Below the pieces are notes generated by a model. That model was not told the DNA's origin and did not search any database. It saw only the letters and a list, made by a program, of their open reading frames with translations. Positions 26,691 through 35,060 of a DNA stretch of 64,000 nucleotides are shown here, one piece after another. The stretch comes from Jejuia sp. UBA6058 (GTDB lineage Bacteria > Bacteroidota > Bacteroidia > Flavobacteriales > Flavobacteriaceae). The position numbers and the translations under genes are program-made. The stretch lies in NCBI GenBank assembly GCA_002428965.1, contig DIYI01000009.1, positions 426,490 through 490,489 on the forward strand. The letters are read 5' to 3'. Positions within the stretch are counted from its first letter, which is position 1. The number at the start of each line of letters is the position of its first letter.

Positions 26691-29282
26691 TTAGTTTAAC
26701 TTAACTTCTAGTGTTTCCCCATTGAACTTAATGTCTTTCGATTGCTTTGTTCCTACTAATTCTATTCTAAATGCTTTAGGTTGATTTTTTAAATCTAAAA
26801 ACGCATTGTGTCCCGTTTCTACTTTAAGAGATTTTGTAGTTTCGGAGTATGACACTTTAATTTCAGAATATGTACCATTTTCATATGCATAACTTTCATT
26901 ATCGTCATAGTACAACTTGAAATTAGCATCCTTTCCGGGATATACTTTTAACAGTAAAGGTTTATCTGTAGGCTCTGTAGCATATTGCACTTTCGGCCCA
27001 ATGGGTAAAATAGAACCTGCTTTCACGTAAACAGGTAAAGCATTTAAAGGTGCAGGTGCTTTAATGGTTTTAGCTCCTTGTAACTTCTCTCCTGTCCAAT
27101 AGTCGTACCAATCGCCTTCTGGCAAATACACCTCTCTTTCTCTAGTTTGATAACCTAAAACAGGGCAAACCATCATAGATTCGCCAAAAAAGAATTGGTC
27201 TTTTACGGCCCATACATTTTTATCATTTGGATAATGATATACCAAAGGTGTCATTAGCTGTTTACCATTTTGAGTGATTTCCCAAGCTTGTGAGTAGATG
27301 TAAGGCATTAATTGATATCGTACATCTATAAACTTTCTGGCAATATCTTCAAACTCTTGATTATAGTTCCATATTTCGGTATGGGTTCTGTATCCGTGAA
27401 TTCTGAATATAGGACTAAAAGCACCATACTGAAACCAGCGTGTAAGCAGTTCAATAAAATCTGGATTGGTATACTGGTCTTTCCATTTTTTATCTGCACC
27501 CATATTCCCTCTAAAAAAACCACCTATATCGGTAGTCCAATATGGGAAACCAGTCATTGTAAAATTGATACCAGCTGCAATTTGTTCTTCAAACTGTTCC
27601 CAATTACCGTCAACATCTCCAGACCAAACAGTGTTACCATAACGCTGTTGACCCGCAAATGCAGAACGCGTCAAGTTGAAAACCCGCTCATTTGGAAATT
27701 CTTTTCTTCTGCCTTCGTACATAGCTTTGGTAACATGCAGCGCATAGGAGTTTTCAACCTCTTTAAATTTTCCTATGCCCGTTTGATGTTCAGGATTAGG
27801 ATGAAAAATAGGCTCGCTACCATCTAACCATATAGATTGCACTCCAACATGAAACATACTATCACTAAGCATTCTATAGTATTTTTCGTGAGTGGTTTCG
27901 TCATAAAAGTTTATAAAATCAGACCCGCCTAATTTGTAGTTCTCTAAATCGTATCGATTGCAAAGCGCTTCATGCGTTACCGTGGGCCAAACCGAAACCA
28001 TCAAATTAAGATGCATACTATCCAATTCTTGCGTCATTTTCTTTGGATTTGGATATCGCGTTTTATCCCACTCTGGCCCTTTTACACCTTTTGGCCAGTA
28101 ATCCCAATCTTGTACAATATTGTCAAAAGGAATTTTTCTTTTTCTATATTCTTTAGCACTGGTTAATAAGGCTTCTTGAGTAGGATATGCTTCTCTACAT
28201 TGCCAAAATCCGTAAGACGATTTTTTAAACATAGGCGCTTTACCTGTTAAATCGTTGTAATGCGATAGTATTTGTGATGGGTTTTTACCATGAATAAAAT
28301 AATAATCGATAGCACAACCATGGTGACTGCTAAAAACGGTTTGATTAAAATCGGGCTCATTAAATAACAATCTACTCTCAGTTTCAGCATGCGTATCGCG
28401 AAATACAATGTCATACTCTTTTCCAGCTTCTAAATATTTCTCACCAGAAAAACTATCAGGATACCACATAGTATTGTAGTGAATAACGGCATCATTATCA
28501 ATAGTTACTTCAACAGGACCCAACCTTCTATTTTTATTTTTCTTTTTGTTTTTTCCTGTGTATGGTGTTTCACTAATGACGAAAAAGTTATAATTCCCAG
28601 TTTTTTGAGGTGTAAATTTTGCTTGACAAATATTTAATTTTTCATTAACTACGTCGGTGAATTCAATTTCATTCTTTGGGAAATTAAAATCGGTTACGCC
28701 ATAATTATGCCAATACAAACCATATTGATTTGTAGAAACTAAAAATGGAATGGCTATTTCTTGATTAAACTGTTGTAAACGCACAGGTACATTTTTCCAG
28801 TTCATTCGGTTACTTTGAAATTGCCCAAGACCATATAACCCTTCATCCTTTACATCGAAAGACTGAGATACCTTATGAAGCGACGTAGTATCCGTTTTAA
28901 CAAATGTGTTATGATTGATTTCCCGTAAGAGTAGTTTATTGTTTTTATCTGTGTAAACAATTCTGCCATCATTGTAAACCAACACCTTAATACTATCGGT
29001 TTCTAAAGCACACCCTTCATTCCGCTTTTCAAATTTCCAATCCACATTTTGAGGTTTCAAAACAGTAACAAAATCTGGTTTTTCACTTCTATCTACTTCT
29101 CCTACTCTCTTTTTGGTAACATGAATAATATTATTGCTAACAACTGACAACTGTGTTATTAAACTATCAGACTTTATAGTTATGCCATTTTCACTTTGTT
29201 GAATATTATCCTCCTTACAACTCAGCCCCAAAAAAGTAAAAACAAATAATAAGCCTATTAGTATCTTAATTTTATATTTCAT
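26691..29282 (-). CDS. GH31-family lipoprotein enzyme with PA14-like insert
   Basis: An 863-residue enzyme read from the ATG at 29282. The signal peptide ends in a lipobox (LGLSC), so it is probably a lipoprotein. The N-terminal beta-sandwich is interrupted by a PA14-like insert (about 235-330, with the sequence KFTPQKTGNYNFFV). The (beta/alpha)8 barrel follows, with nucleophile Asp in SIWLDGSEP (near 487) and acid/base Asp in WSGDVDGNW (near 554), then two C-terminal beta domains. PA14 inserts are seen in GH31 xylosidases; alpha-galactosidase, alpha-glucosidase or other specificities are possible. First gene of the nine-gene operon, divergent from the regulator at 29459. Confidence 0.85.
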   Translation of the reverse strand: MKYKIKILIGLLFVFTFLGLSCKEDNIQQSENGITIKSDSLITQLSVVSNNIIHVTKKRVGEVDRSEKPDFVTVLKPQNVDWKFEKRNEGCALETDSIKVLVYNDGRIVYTDKNNKLLLREINHNTFVKTDTTSLHKVSQSFDVKDEGLYGLGQFQSNRMNWKNVPVRLQQFNQEIAIPFLVSTNQYGLYWHNYGVTDFNFPKNEIEFTDVVNEKLNICQAKFTPQKTGNYNFFVISETPYTGKNKKKNKNRRLGPVEVTIDNDAVIHYNTMWYPDSFSGEKYLEAGKEYDIVFRDTHAETESRLLFNEPDFNQTVFSSHHGCAIDYYFIHGKNPSQILSHYNDLTGKAPMFKKSSYGFWQCREAYPTQEALLTSAKEYRKRKIPFDNIVQDWDYWPKGVKGPEWDKTRYPNPKKMTQELDSMHLNLMVSVWPTVTHEALCNRYDLENYKLGGSDFINFYDETTHEKYYRMLSDSMFHVGVQSIWLDGSEPIFHPNPEHQTGIGKFKEVENSYALHVTKAMYEGRRKEFPNERVFNLTRSAFAGQQRYGNTVWSGDVDGNWEQFEEQIAAGINFTMTGFPYWTTDIGGFFRGNMGADKKWKDQYTNPDFIELLTRWFQYGAFSPIFRIHGYRTHTEIWNYNQEFEDIARKFIDVRYQLMPYIYSQAWEITQNGKQLMTPLVYHYPNDKNVWAVKDQFFFGESMMVCPVLGYQTREREVYLPEGDWYDYWTGEKLQGAKTIKAPAPLNALPVYVKAGSILPIGPKVQYATEPTDKPLLLKVYPGKDANFKLYYDDNESYAYENGTYSEIKVSYSETTKSLKVETGHNAFLDLKNQPKAFRIELVGTKQSKDIKFNGETLEVKLN

Positions 29283-29458
29283 CAAAAAATCATATTAAAT
29301 TATGTCAAAATCCAATAATCCAACATATAAAATTACCAAACACTTAAACCTGTACCATCTATTTAAACACTAAAACCGTTTTTTGAACGGTTAATTTCAC
29401 CGTTAAATAGGTGAAATATATTAGTTTAGTACCTATTATTGCATGACACAATAGTTTA
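29283..29458. promoter_or_regulatory. Divergent promoter region with two inverted repeats
   Basis: This 176-base gap separates the two divergent operons. It holds AACCGTT (29374-29380) with AACGGTT (29386-29392), spacer 5, and ATTTCAC (29394-29400) with GTGAAAT (29411-29417), spacer 10. The half sites also contain the near-direct repeats cggttaat and ccgttaaat. These are good candidates for operator sites of the regulator encoded next to them. No promoter of the TTTG/TAnnTTTG type stands out clearly. Confidence 0.45.
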
Positions 29459-30622
29459 ATGACAAACGAAGAAATCCATATACAATACAATAAAATTGTT
29501 TCTAGCGATACTTTTCTGAAGTCTGCTAGATACACCCAATTCTTGAAATATTTGGTGGAGCAGTCCCTTGCTGGTATCGACCTTAAAGAGCATACAATTG
29601 GTGTGGATTTGTTTAAGGATAGTTACAGTATAAAAAAGAATGACGGCATAGTAAGGGTTTATATGTATAACCTAAGAAAGAAGCTCGACAATTATTACAG
29701 TGATATAGGAAAAGAAGACCCTATATTGTTTGAGTTAAAAAAGGGTAGCTATAATCTTAAATTTCAAACTTCTGGAGAAACTAACCGTAACAACAATCAA
29801 AATACCGCTAAAAAATTATTTACTTCAAAAAAAACTATAGTTCTAGGATTAATTATGGTGTTTCTGGCGATTTTATCCTTTTATATTTTTAACCCGAAAG
29901 AACAATACTGTTGGAATCATTTTCTAGCTAACAAAAAACATAATTTGTGTATTCTAGCTAACCAAATTATGTTGCGTAAAAAAGGAAGTGACAAGGGAAA
30001 TATACTTACCAAAGAGAGTATTAATAGTTTAGAAGATTTCATTTATCATAAAAATCAAAATCCCAATGACTCTTTAGAATTATTAGACTATTCGTTTTAC
30101 ACAAAAGCAATACCATATTCTATTCATAAACTAACACAATTTTTCGTCTTAAACGAAGGTGTTTTTAATATTGTTCCTGAAAGTGATTTAAGTTACGAAG
30201 ACACTAAAAGCTCTAATCTTATTTACATTGGACAAAGTAAAACTATGAATGTTTCAAAGGATTTATTCTTAAGGAATAGTAATATATTTTCTATTGAAAA
30301 AAATCGTTTTGTAGTTACAGAGAAAAATAAAAAAACCAAGTATAACACCGTATTCAATAATGGTATTATTACTGCCGAATATGCTATGGTTTCATTCTTT
30401 TCATTAGATTCTAATAATAAGGCAATTTATTTCGTTTCTAATCATGATATGGGAACTATGGCTACAATTCAAATGTTTACGAATGATACACAGCTAAAAG
30501 ATTTCTACAGCCGACTCCCTTCTTCTAATTCTTCTTTTAACGCATTATTTAAAGTAACTGGCGCCGAAAGAACCAGCTTAACTTGTGAGTTGGTCAAGCT
30601 TGAAACTCTTAAAAGCGAATAA
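29459..30622 (+). CDS. Membrane-anchored winged-helix transcriptional regulator
   Basis: A 387-residue protein. Residues 1-105 look like a winged-helix DNA-binding domain: the sequence FLKYLVEQSLAGIDLKEHTI followed by VRVYMYNLRKKLDNYY is the wording of the OmpR-like N-terminal domains found ahead of adenylate-cyclase and TPR proteins. Residues 126-144 form one membrane helix. Residues 150-387 are an extracytoplasmic domain of unrecognised family. This gives a CadC/ToxR-like one-component layout: DNA binding inside, sensing outside. It sits at the divergence point of both enzyme operons and probably controls them and itself. Confidence 0.65.
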   Translation: MTNEEIHIQYNKIVSSDTFLKSARYTQFLKYLVEQSLAGIDLKEHTIGVDLFKDSYSIKKNDGIVRVYMYNLRKKLDNYYSDIGKEDPILFELKKGSYNLKFQTSGETNRNNNQNTAKKLFTSKKTIVLGLIMVFLAILSFYIFNPKEQYCWNHFLANKKHNLCILANQIMLRKKGSDKGNILTKESINSLEDFIYHKNQNPNDSLELLDYSFYTKAIPYSIHKLTQFFVLNEGVFNIVPESDLSYEDTKSSNLIYIGQSKTMNVSKDLFLRNSNIFSIEKNRFVVTEKNKKTKYNTVFNNGIITAEYAMVSFFSLDSNNKAIYFVSNHDMGTMATIQMFTNDTQLKDFYSRLPSSNSSFNALFKVTGAERTSLTCELVKLETLKSE

Positions 30623-30802
30623 GTCCCAGCTATACATTCTATAAGAGAAATATCTCATTGAATATATGCTTTTCTAAAAGTAATTTTTTCGTTCAATCCA
30701 TTAAAACCACAACTCAACTAGCGAACATCCATCTTAGTTGAAAAACAAACATTTCTTTTGATTTAGAAATCATATGAAGCTTCTGCTTATACTTTTCTAA
30801 GC

Positions 30803-30810
30803 TATTTTTG
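30803..30810 (+). promoter_or_regulatory. Possible -7 element upstream of the plus-strand sulfatase operon
   Basis: TATTTTTG fits the Bacteroidota -7 consensus TAnnTTTG, 59 bases upstream of the ATG at 30870. I do not see a good -33 TTG at the usual spacing, so this may depend on an activator. The 247-base gap before the sulfatase leaves room for a second promoter after the regulator gene. Confidence 0.3.
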
Positions 30811-30869
30811 TGTGTTACATATTTAATATTTTCATTAACAAAATGGATTACGGCTAAAAGAGCAAGACT

Positions 30870-32369
30870 ATGAAAATACAGTTATACACAATATTGACGG
30901 TGTTTCTTACCTACAGTTTTATTGGATTTACTCAGGATAAGCCCAACTTTCTTATAATTGTAGCAGACGATTTAGGCTATAACGACGTTGGTTTTACAGG
31001 TTCTAAAGAAATTGAAACACCTAATTTAGACAAACTAGCTAAAAATGGTGTGATTTTTAATAACGGGTATGTTACCCATCCTTACTGCGGCCCTTCAAGA
31101 GCAGGACTTATAACTGGGAGGTATCAGGCTAGATTTGGCTTAGAGATTAATTTAACGAATTCTCATTTTGATGTACATAACGGGTTACCAACTTCAGAAA
31201 AAACATTTGCCGACAGACTAAAAACTGCTGGCTATAGTACAGGTATTATTGGAAAATGGCATTTGGGGGCTTCTCATGTATTTCACCCGAATAACCGAGG
31301 TTTTGATTATTTTTATGGGTTTTTATCAGGAGGGCACACCTACTGGCCAGAAAAAGTAACGACTACACACCCACTCTATCAGGAATCTGGAAGATTGCAT
31401 TATACAGCAAATGAAGGTGGTTATTGGCCTTTATTAAGAAACAATAATGCAGCGGAATTTAACGAATACCTTACCACTGCTTTAAGTAGAGATGCGGCCA
31501 AATTTGTAAAAGACAGCAAAGACCCTTTTTGTTTGTATTTGGCATACAATGCTCCTCATGCACCTCTGGAAGCACCTAAACACCTTATTGACAAATACGC
31601 TCATATAGAAAACAAACAACGTAGAATATACGCGGCTATGATTGATGCCATGGATGAAGGTATAGGCATTGTAATTAAAGCTCTAGAAGAATCTGGTAAA
31701 TTAGATAATACTTTGATTTTCTTTATATCGGATAACGGTGGTATCGTAGATAAATCTCGAAAAGCATCAGAACCTAGAAGAGCCAATAAAGATTGGGGCG
31801 ACAATACGCCATATAGAGGTGGTAAAGGAAGTATGTTTGAAGGAGGTAATAATGTACCCTTTATTGCACACTGGCCTAAGCAAATTAAAGGAGGCAAAAC
31901 GTACGACTATCCAGTCTCTGCTTTAGATATAGCTGCTACTTTCGTAGCTCAAGGTAAAGGAGATACTTCAGGTCATGCTTTAGAAGGTAAAGATTTACTA
32001 CCATACATTAACGGCACTAATAAAAATGCTCCACATGAAGCTTTGTTTTGGCGAATGGATAGCGGCAATAAATGGGCTGTAAGAACACCAGATGCTAAAT
32101 ACTTCTTGCCTAGAAATGAAACAGGGTTAGAAGGTCCTTTTTTAGTAAATATGGTTAAGGACCCTTACGAGAGCAAGAATATTATTGATGAAAACCCCGA
32201 GTTACGCAAGAAACTTGTAAAATTATGGAATGAATGGAATGCAAAAAACGAACCTAATAAATATCTTCAAGCTAACGACTATCAAAAGGTTCGTCTTAAT
32301 TTTTATAAAGAACTAAGAGAAAAACTTGACGAACAGGCTAAAAAAGAAAAACCTTTAGTTATTGACTAA
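30870..32369 (+). CDS. S1-type sulfatase
   Basis: A 499-residue sulfatase with signal peptide to about residue 21 (IGFTQ). Metal site VADDLGYND, formylglycine motif C-G-P-S-R with Cys73, GKWHLG in the usual place, second metal site FISDNGG and GGKGSMFEGG. This is the common arylsulfatase / N-acetylgalactosamine-6-sulfatase-like wording of family S1. First enzyme of the plus-strand operon; the next sulfatase begins 13 bases after its stop. Confidence 0.85.
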   Translation: MKIQLYTILTVFLTYSFIGFTQDKPNFLIIVADDLGYNDVGFTGSKEIETPNLDKLAKNGVIFNNGYVTHPYCGPSRAGLITGRYQARFGLEINLTNSHFDVHNGLPTSEKTFADRLKTAGYSTGIIGKWHLGASHVFHPNNRGFDYFYGFLSGGHTYWPEKVTTTHPLYQESGRLHYTANEGGYWPLLRNNNAAEFNEYLTTALSRDAAKFVKDSKDPFCLYLAYNAPHAPLEAPKHLIDKYAHIENKQRRIYAAMIDAMDEGIGIVIKALEESGKLDNTLIFFISDNGGIVDKSRKASEPRRANKDWGDNTPYRGGKGSMFEGGNNVPFIAHWPKQIKGGKTYDYPVSALDIAATFVAQGKGDTSGHALEGKDLLPYINGTNKNAPHEALFWRMDSGNKWAVRTPDAKYFLPRNETGLEGPFLVNMVKDPYESKNIIDENPELRKKLVKLWNEWNAKNEPNKYLQANDYQKVRLNFYKELREKLDEQAKKEKPLVID

Positions 32370-32382
32370 AACGTACTTCAAA

Positions 32383-34035
32383 ATGAAACTAAGACAAATA
32401 TCTACAATAATATTATTCCTGTTTTTATGCGTACACTTTGGATGCAAACATCAAGCATCTGATTTACAAAAATCCGGCAATCCAAAACTTGATACACAAA
32501 AACCCAATATAGTGGTATTATTTGCTGATGATATTAGTGCTAGAGAATTACCCATATATGGCTCTAATGTTTGGAGCCCACCTAGAGGTGGCACAACCAC
32601 TGATATTAACTACAAAGCGCAAACACCAGTTTTAGATAAAATAGCTAATGAAGGTTGTTATATAAATACAGCTTGGGCATCAACCATATGCGGCCCTAGT
32701 AGAGCGATGATGATGACGGGAAGGTATGCACACCTGCACAAATGGTGGCATAATAAGGATAAAGGAAAAGCACCCAATGGTAAAAACTCTTGGAATCTGT
32801 ATGACAGTTCTCCCCACTCTATTGCGCATATAGCAAAAGCTGGTGGTTATGAAACATTTTGGGCAGGTAAAACACAAATGAAAATTGCAGGCTTCCCTTT
32901 TGATGAAGGTTGTTTTACTCCTGGTGAAGGGTCATACAATACACCAATTCATACTACAGATTTTAGACTAGAATCGAAATGGGTTAATGGTAAAAAAGTA
33001 ATATTTAATGCAGATATTGATAAACCTGTTCATAAAAAAAGTTATGTGCAATCTGGTTGGTACTGGAAGCCCCATGTTCAACTAATGAATCATCCTGATA
33101 CCAATAAAAAATTAGTTTGGTGGCCGAATGATAAAGGCTCAAAAAAACAAATTAGCCTAAACACTTTCGGACCAGACGTAGAATTAGAATTCACTTTCGA
33201 TTTTATGGAACGAAAGGTTAAAGAAAAAAAACCCTTCTTTGTATACCATACTAGCCATTTAGGTCATGATGCTTGGGATTTTTTACATCCTTATTCTGGT
33301 AACAAATGGCCAGGGACTCCAAAAATTAGTTGGGATGGGACATCTTACACCCGTACAACACCTAATGTAACCGGAGATAATGGTGCGTATGACACACACA
33401 GTACAGTTACAAAAAGTGGTATTCATCATCACGTAAATTACCTAGACTATCAGGTGTGGCAGTACCTAAATAAGTTTAAGGAACTAGGAGTAGAAAATAA
33501 TACCATTTTCATTTTTTGTGCAGATAATGGCACCAGCGGTTATGGAAAATCAAGTCCTATTTCTCAAAAAGGTACACACGTTCCGCTTATTATTTATGCG
33601 CCTGGTATGAATCTTACAAAAAAAGGAAAGCAAAATGTATTGGCCAATTTATCAGATATTATTCCAACAATTGCAGAATTAGGGGGTGTTGAAATACCAG
33701 ATTCTTATGAAATAAATGGTGAAAGTTTAGTCTCCTTTTTAACTACCGATAAACCCAAACATAGAGATTGGATTTATAGCTACCACCAAGATAAAACCCT
33801 TGCTAGAGGCAACTTGGTTATGAAAGATGGCAATGATATATGGTATGATGTTAGCGCATACCCAGAGGATTTGGTAAGCTTTCCTAAAATTGAAGATTGG
33901 AACAAAGTTTCCGAAGCGCATCGAAAAGAGAGAGATGTATTGAACAAAGTAGTTCCTAAATATAATGTACACGCTACACAGCACGACGCCCCTAAAAACG
34001 GTTATGGCAAACCAGAACCGCTAATAGTTAAGTAA
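32383..34035 (+). CDS. S1-type sulfatase lipoprotein
   Basis: A 550-residue sulfatase. I start at the ATG at 32383; a TTG at 32362 would overlap the previous gene and spoil the signal peptide. The signal ends in a lipobox (VHFGC, Cys21), so it is probably a lipoprotein. Metal site LFADDISAR, formylglycine motif C-G-P-S-R with Cys103, AGKTQMKIAGFPFD in place of the usual GKWH region, and second metal site CADNGTSGYGKSS. An insert between the first metal site and the formylglycine (SNVWSPPRGGTTTD) makes this branch distinctive. Confidence 0.85.
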   Translation: MKLRQISTIILFLFLCVHFGCKHQASDLQKSGNPKLDTQKPNIVVLFADDISARELPIYGSNVWSPPRGGTTTDINYKAQTPVLDKIANEGCYINTAWASTICGPSRAMMMTGRYAHLHKWWHNKDKGKAPNGKNSWNLYDSSPHSIAHIAKAGGYETFWAGKTQMKIAGFPFDEGCFTPGEGSYNTPIHTTDFRLESKWVNGKKVIFNADIDKPVHKKSYVQSGWYWKPHVQLMNHPDTNKKLVWWPNDKGSKKQISLNTFGPDVELEFTFDFMERKVKEKKPFFVYHTSHLGHDAWDFLHPYSGNKWPGTPKISWDGTSYTRTTPNVTGDNGAYDTHSTVTKSGIHHHVNYLDYQVWQYLNKFKELGVENNTIFIFCADNGTSGYGKSSPISQKGTHVPLIIYAPGMNLTKKGKQNVLANLSDIIPTIAELGGVEIPDSYEINGESLVSFLTTDKPKHRDWIYSYHQDKTLARGNLVMKDGNDIWYDVSAYPEDLVSFPKIEDWNKVSEAHRKERDVLNKVVPKYNVHATQHDAPKNGYGKPEPLIVK

Positions 34036-34052
34036 AAACAAGCTCTAATTTT

Positions 34053-35042
34053 ATGAATAAGAACACTATATATTCATTATTCGCTATTGGCATAACATGC
34101 TTTGTTTTCCAATGTAAAACAAAGGCGAATGAAGATATATTGATTCCTGTTCAAAACAATGCATTTGTTGAGATTTATAAACCTTCTGGAGATTATTTCT
34201 TCGGACCAGACACACCAAGACTTAAAGAAGGTGAATGGTATGATAAATGGATTCCAAACGACCATACGTTTGTTAAAGACACCTTAGGTTACTGGCATAT
34301 TTTCGGTATTACGCATCCGTACGTTCCAACACAGCCCATTCATGAAGGTGAGTTTGCTTCCTTTCATGCTATAGCTTCAGAAAAAGGTTTTAAAAATTCA
34401 ACCAAACAACATCACTATAAAGATTTACCAAAAGTATTACCTCCTAGCGACAGACCCGGCGAAATTAATGCAAATCATGCACCATATATTGTAAAGAAGG
34501 ATGGTATTTATCACATGATTTATGGTCATAGCCCAATAAGACTCGCTACATCTACAAATCTTAAAACGTGGCAACCACAGGGTAATTTATTTGAAGAAGC
34601 AAAGGGCGCAAGAGACCCCAACCTTCTTTTTTTCAAAGATAAATATTACATCATCTACTGCTCTGAGAAGTGTGTGATGATGAGAACTTCTGATGATTTA
34701 AAACATTGGAGCGATGCAAAAATCATTCTAAAAACAGAAAATTTCGACCCAGAATCACCTTCATTAATATATCACAACAACACGTTTTATCTGTTTGTTT
34801 GTGCTTGGGTTGGTCCTTGGGGTGGTAAAGAATTGCAAGGTGCTTATACTCATGAGACTCATGTATATGCCTCAAAAGACATAGAAAATTTTGGCACAAA
34901 TAATGAAAAAGAAATTACTGTGCTTAACGCTCATGCTCCCGAAATTTTTCAAGATGAAGAAGGACAATGGTACATCTCTAGTGTGGTATGGCCCAATATA
35001 GGCGTAAGCGTTGATAAACTTACATGGAAAACAATTGAATAA
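34053..35042 (+). CDS. GH43-like five-bladed beta-propeller glycosidase, lipoprotein
   Basis: A 329-residue lipoprotein (lipobox VFQC, Cys21). The fold looks like the five-bladed propeller of clan GH-F (GH43/GH62), related to GH32 and GH117. Expected acidic residues are Asp70 in PNDHTFVKD, the Asp of ARDPNLLFF (near 192) and the Glu of HAPEIFQDE (near 306). Inverting exo-activity on an oligosaccharide end is the usual role; GH117-like anhydrogalactosidase function would suit an agar or porphyran locus but is not shown by the sequence. It lies 17 bases after a sulfatase and 18 before the next. Confidence 0.65.
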   Translation: MNKNTIYSLFAIGITCFVFQCKTKANEDILIPVQNNAFVEIYKPSGDYFFGPDTPRLKEGEWYDKWIPNDHTFVKDTLGYWHIFGITHPYVPTQPIHEGEFASFHAIASEKGFKNSTKQHHYKDLPKVLPPSDRPGEINANHAPYIVKKDGIYHMIYGHSPIRLATSTNLKTWQPQGNLFEEAKGARDPNLLFFKDKYYIIYCSEKCVMMRTSDDLKHWSDAKIILKTENFDPESPSLIYHNNTFYLFVCAWVGPWGGKELQGAYTHETHVYASKDIENFGTNNEKEITVLNAHAPEIFQDEEGQWYISSVVWPNIGVSVDKLTWKTIE

Positions 35043-35060
35043 ACTAAACTTAAAAAATAA

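Noticed and set aside
32362..32382. TTG start for the second plus-strand sulfatase
   Set aside because: It overlaps the previous gene and places seven polar residues before the lipoprotein signal; the ATG at 32383 is better.
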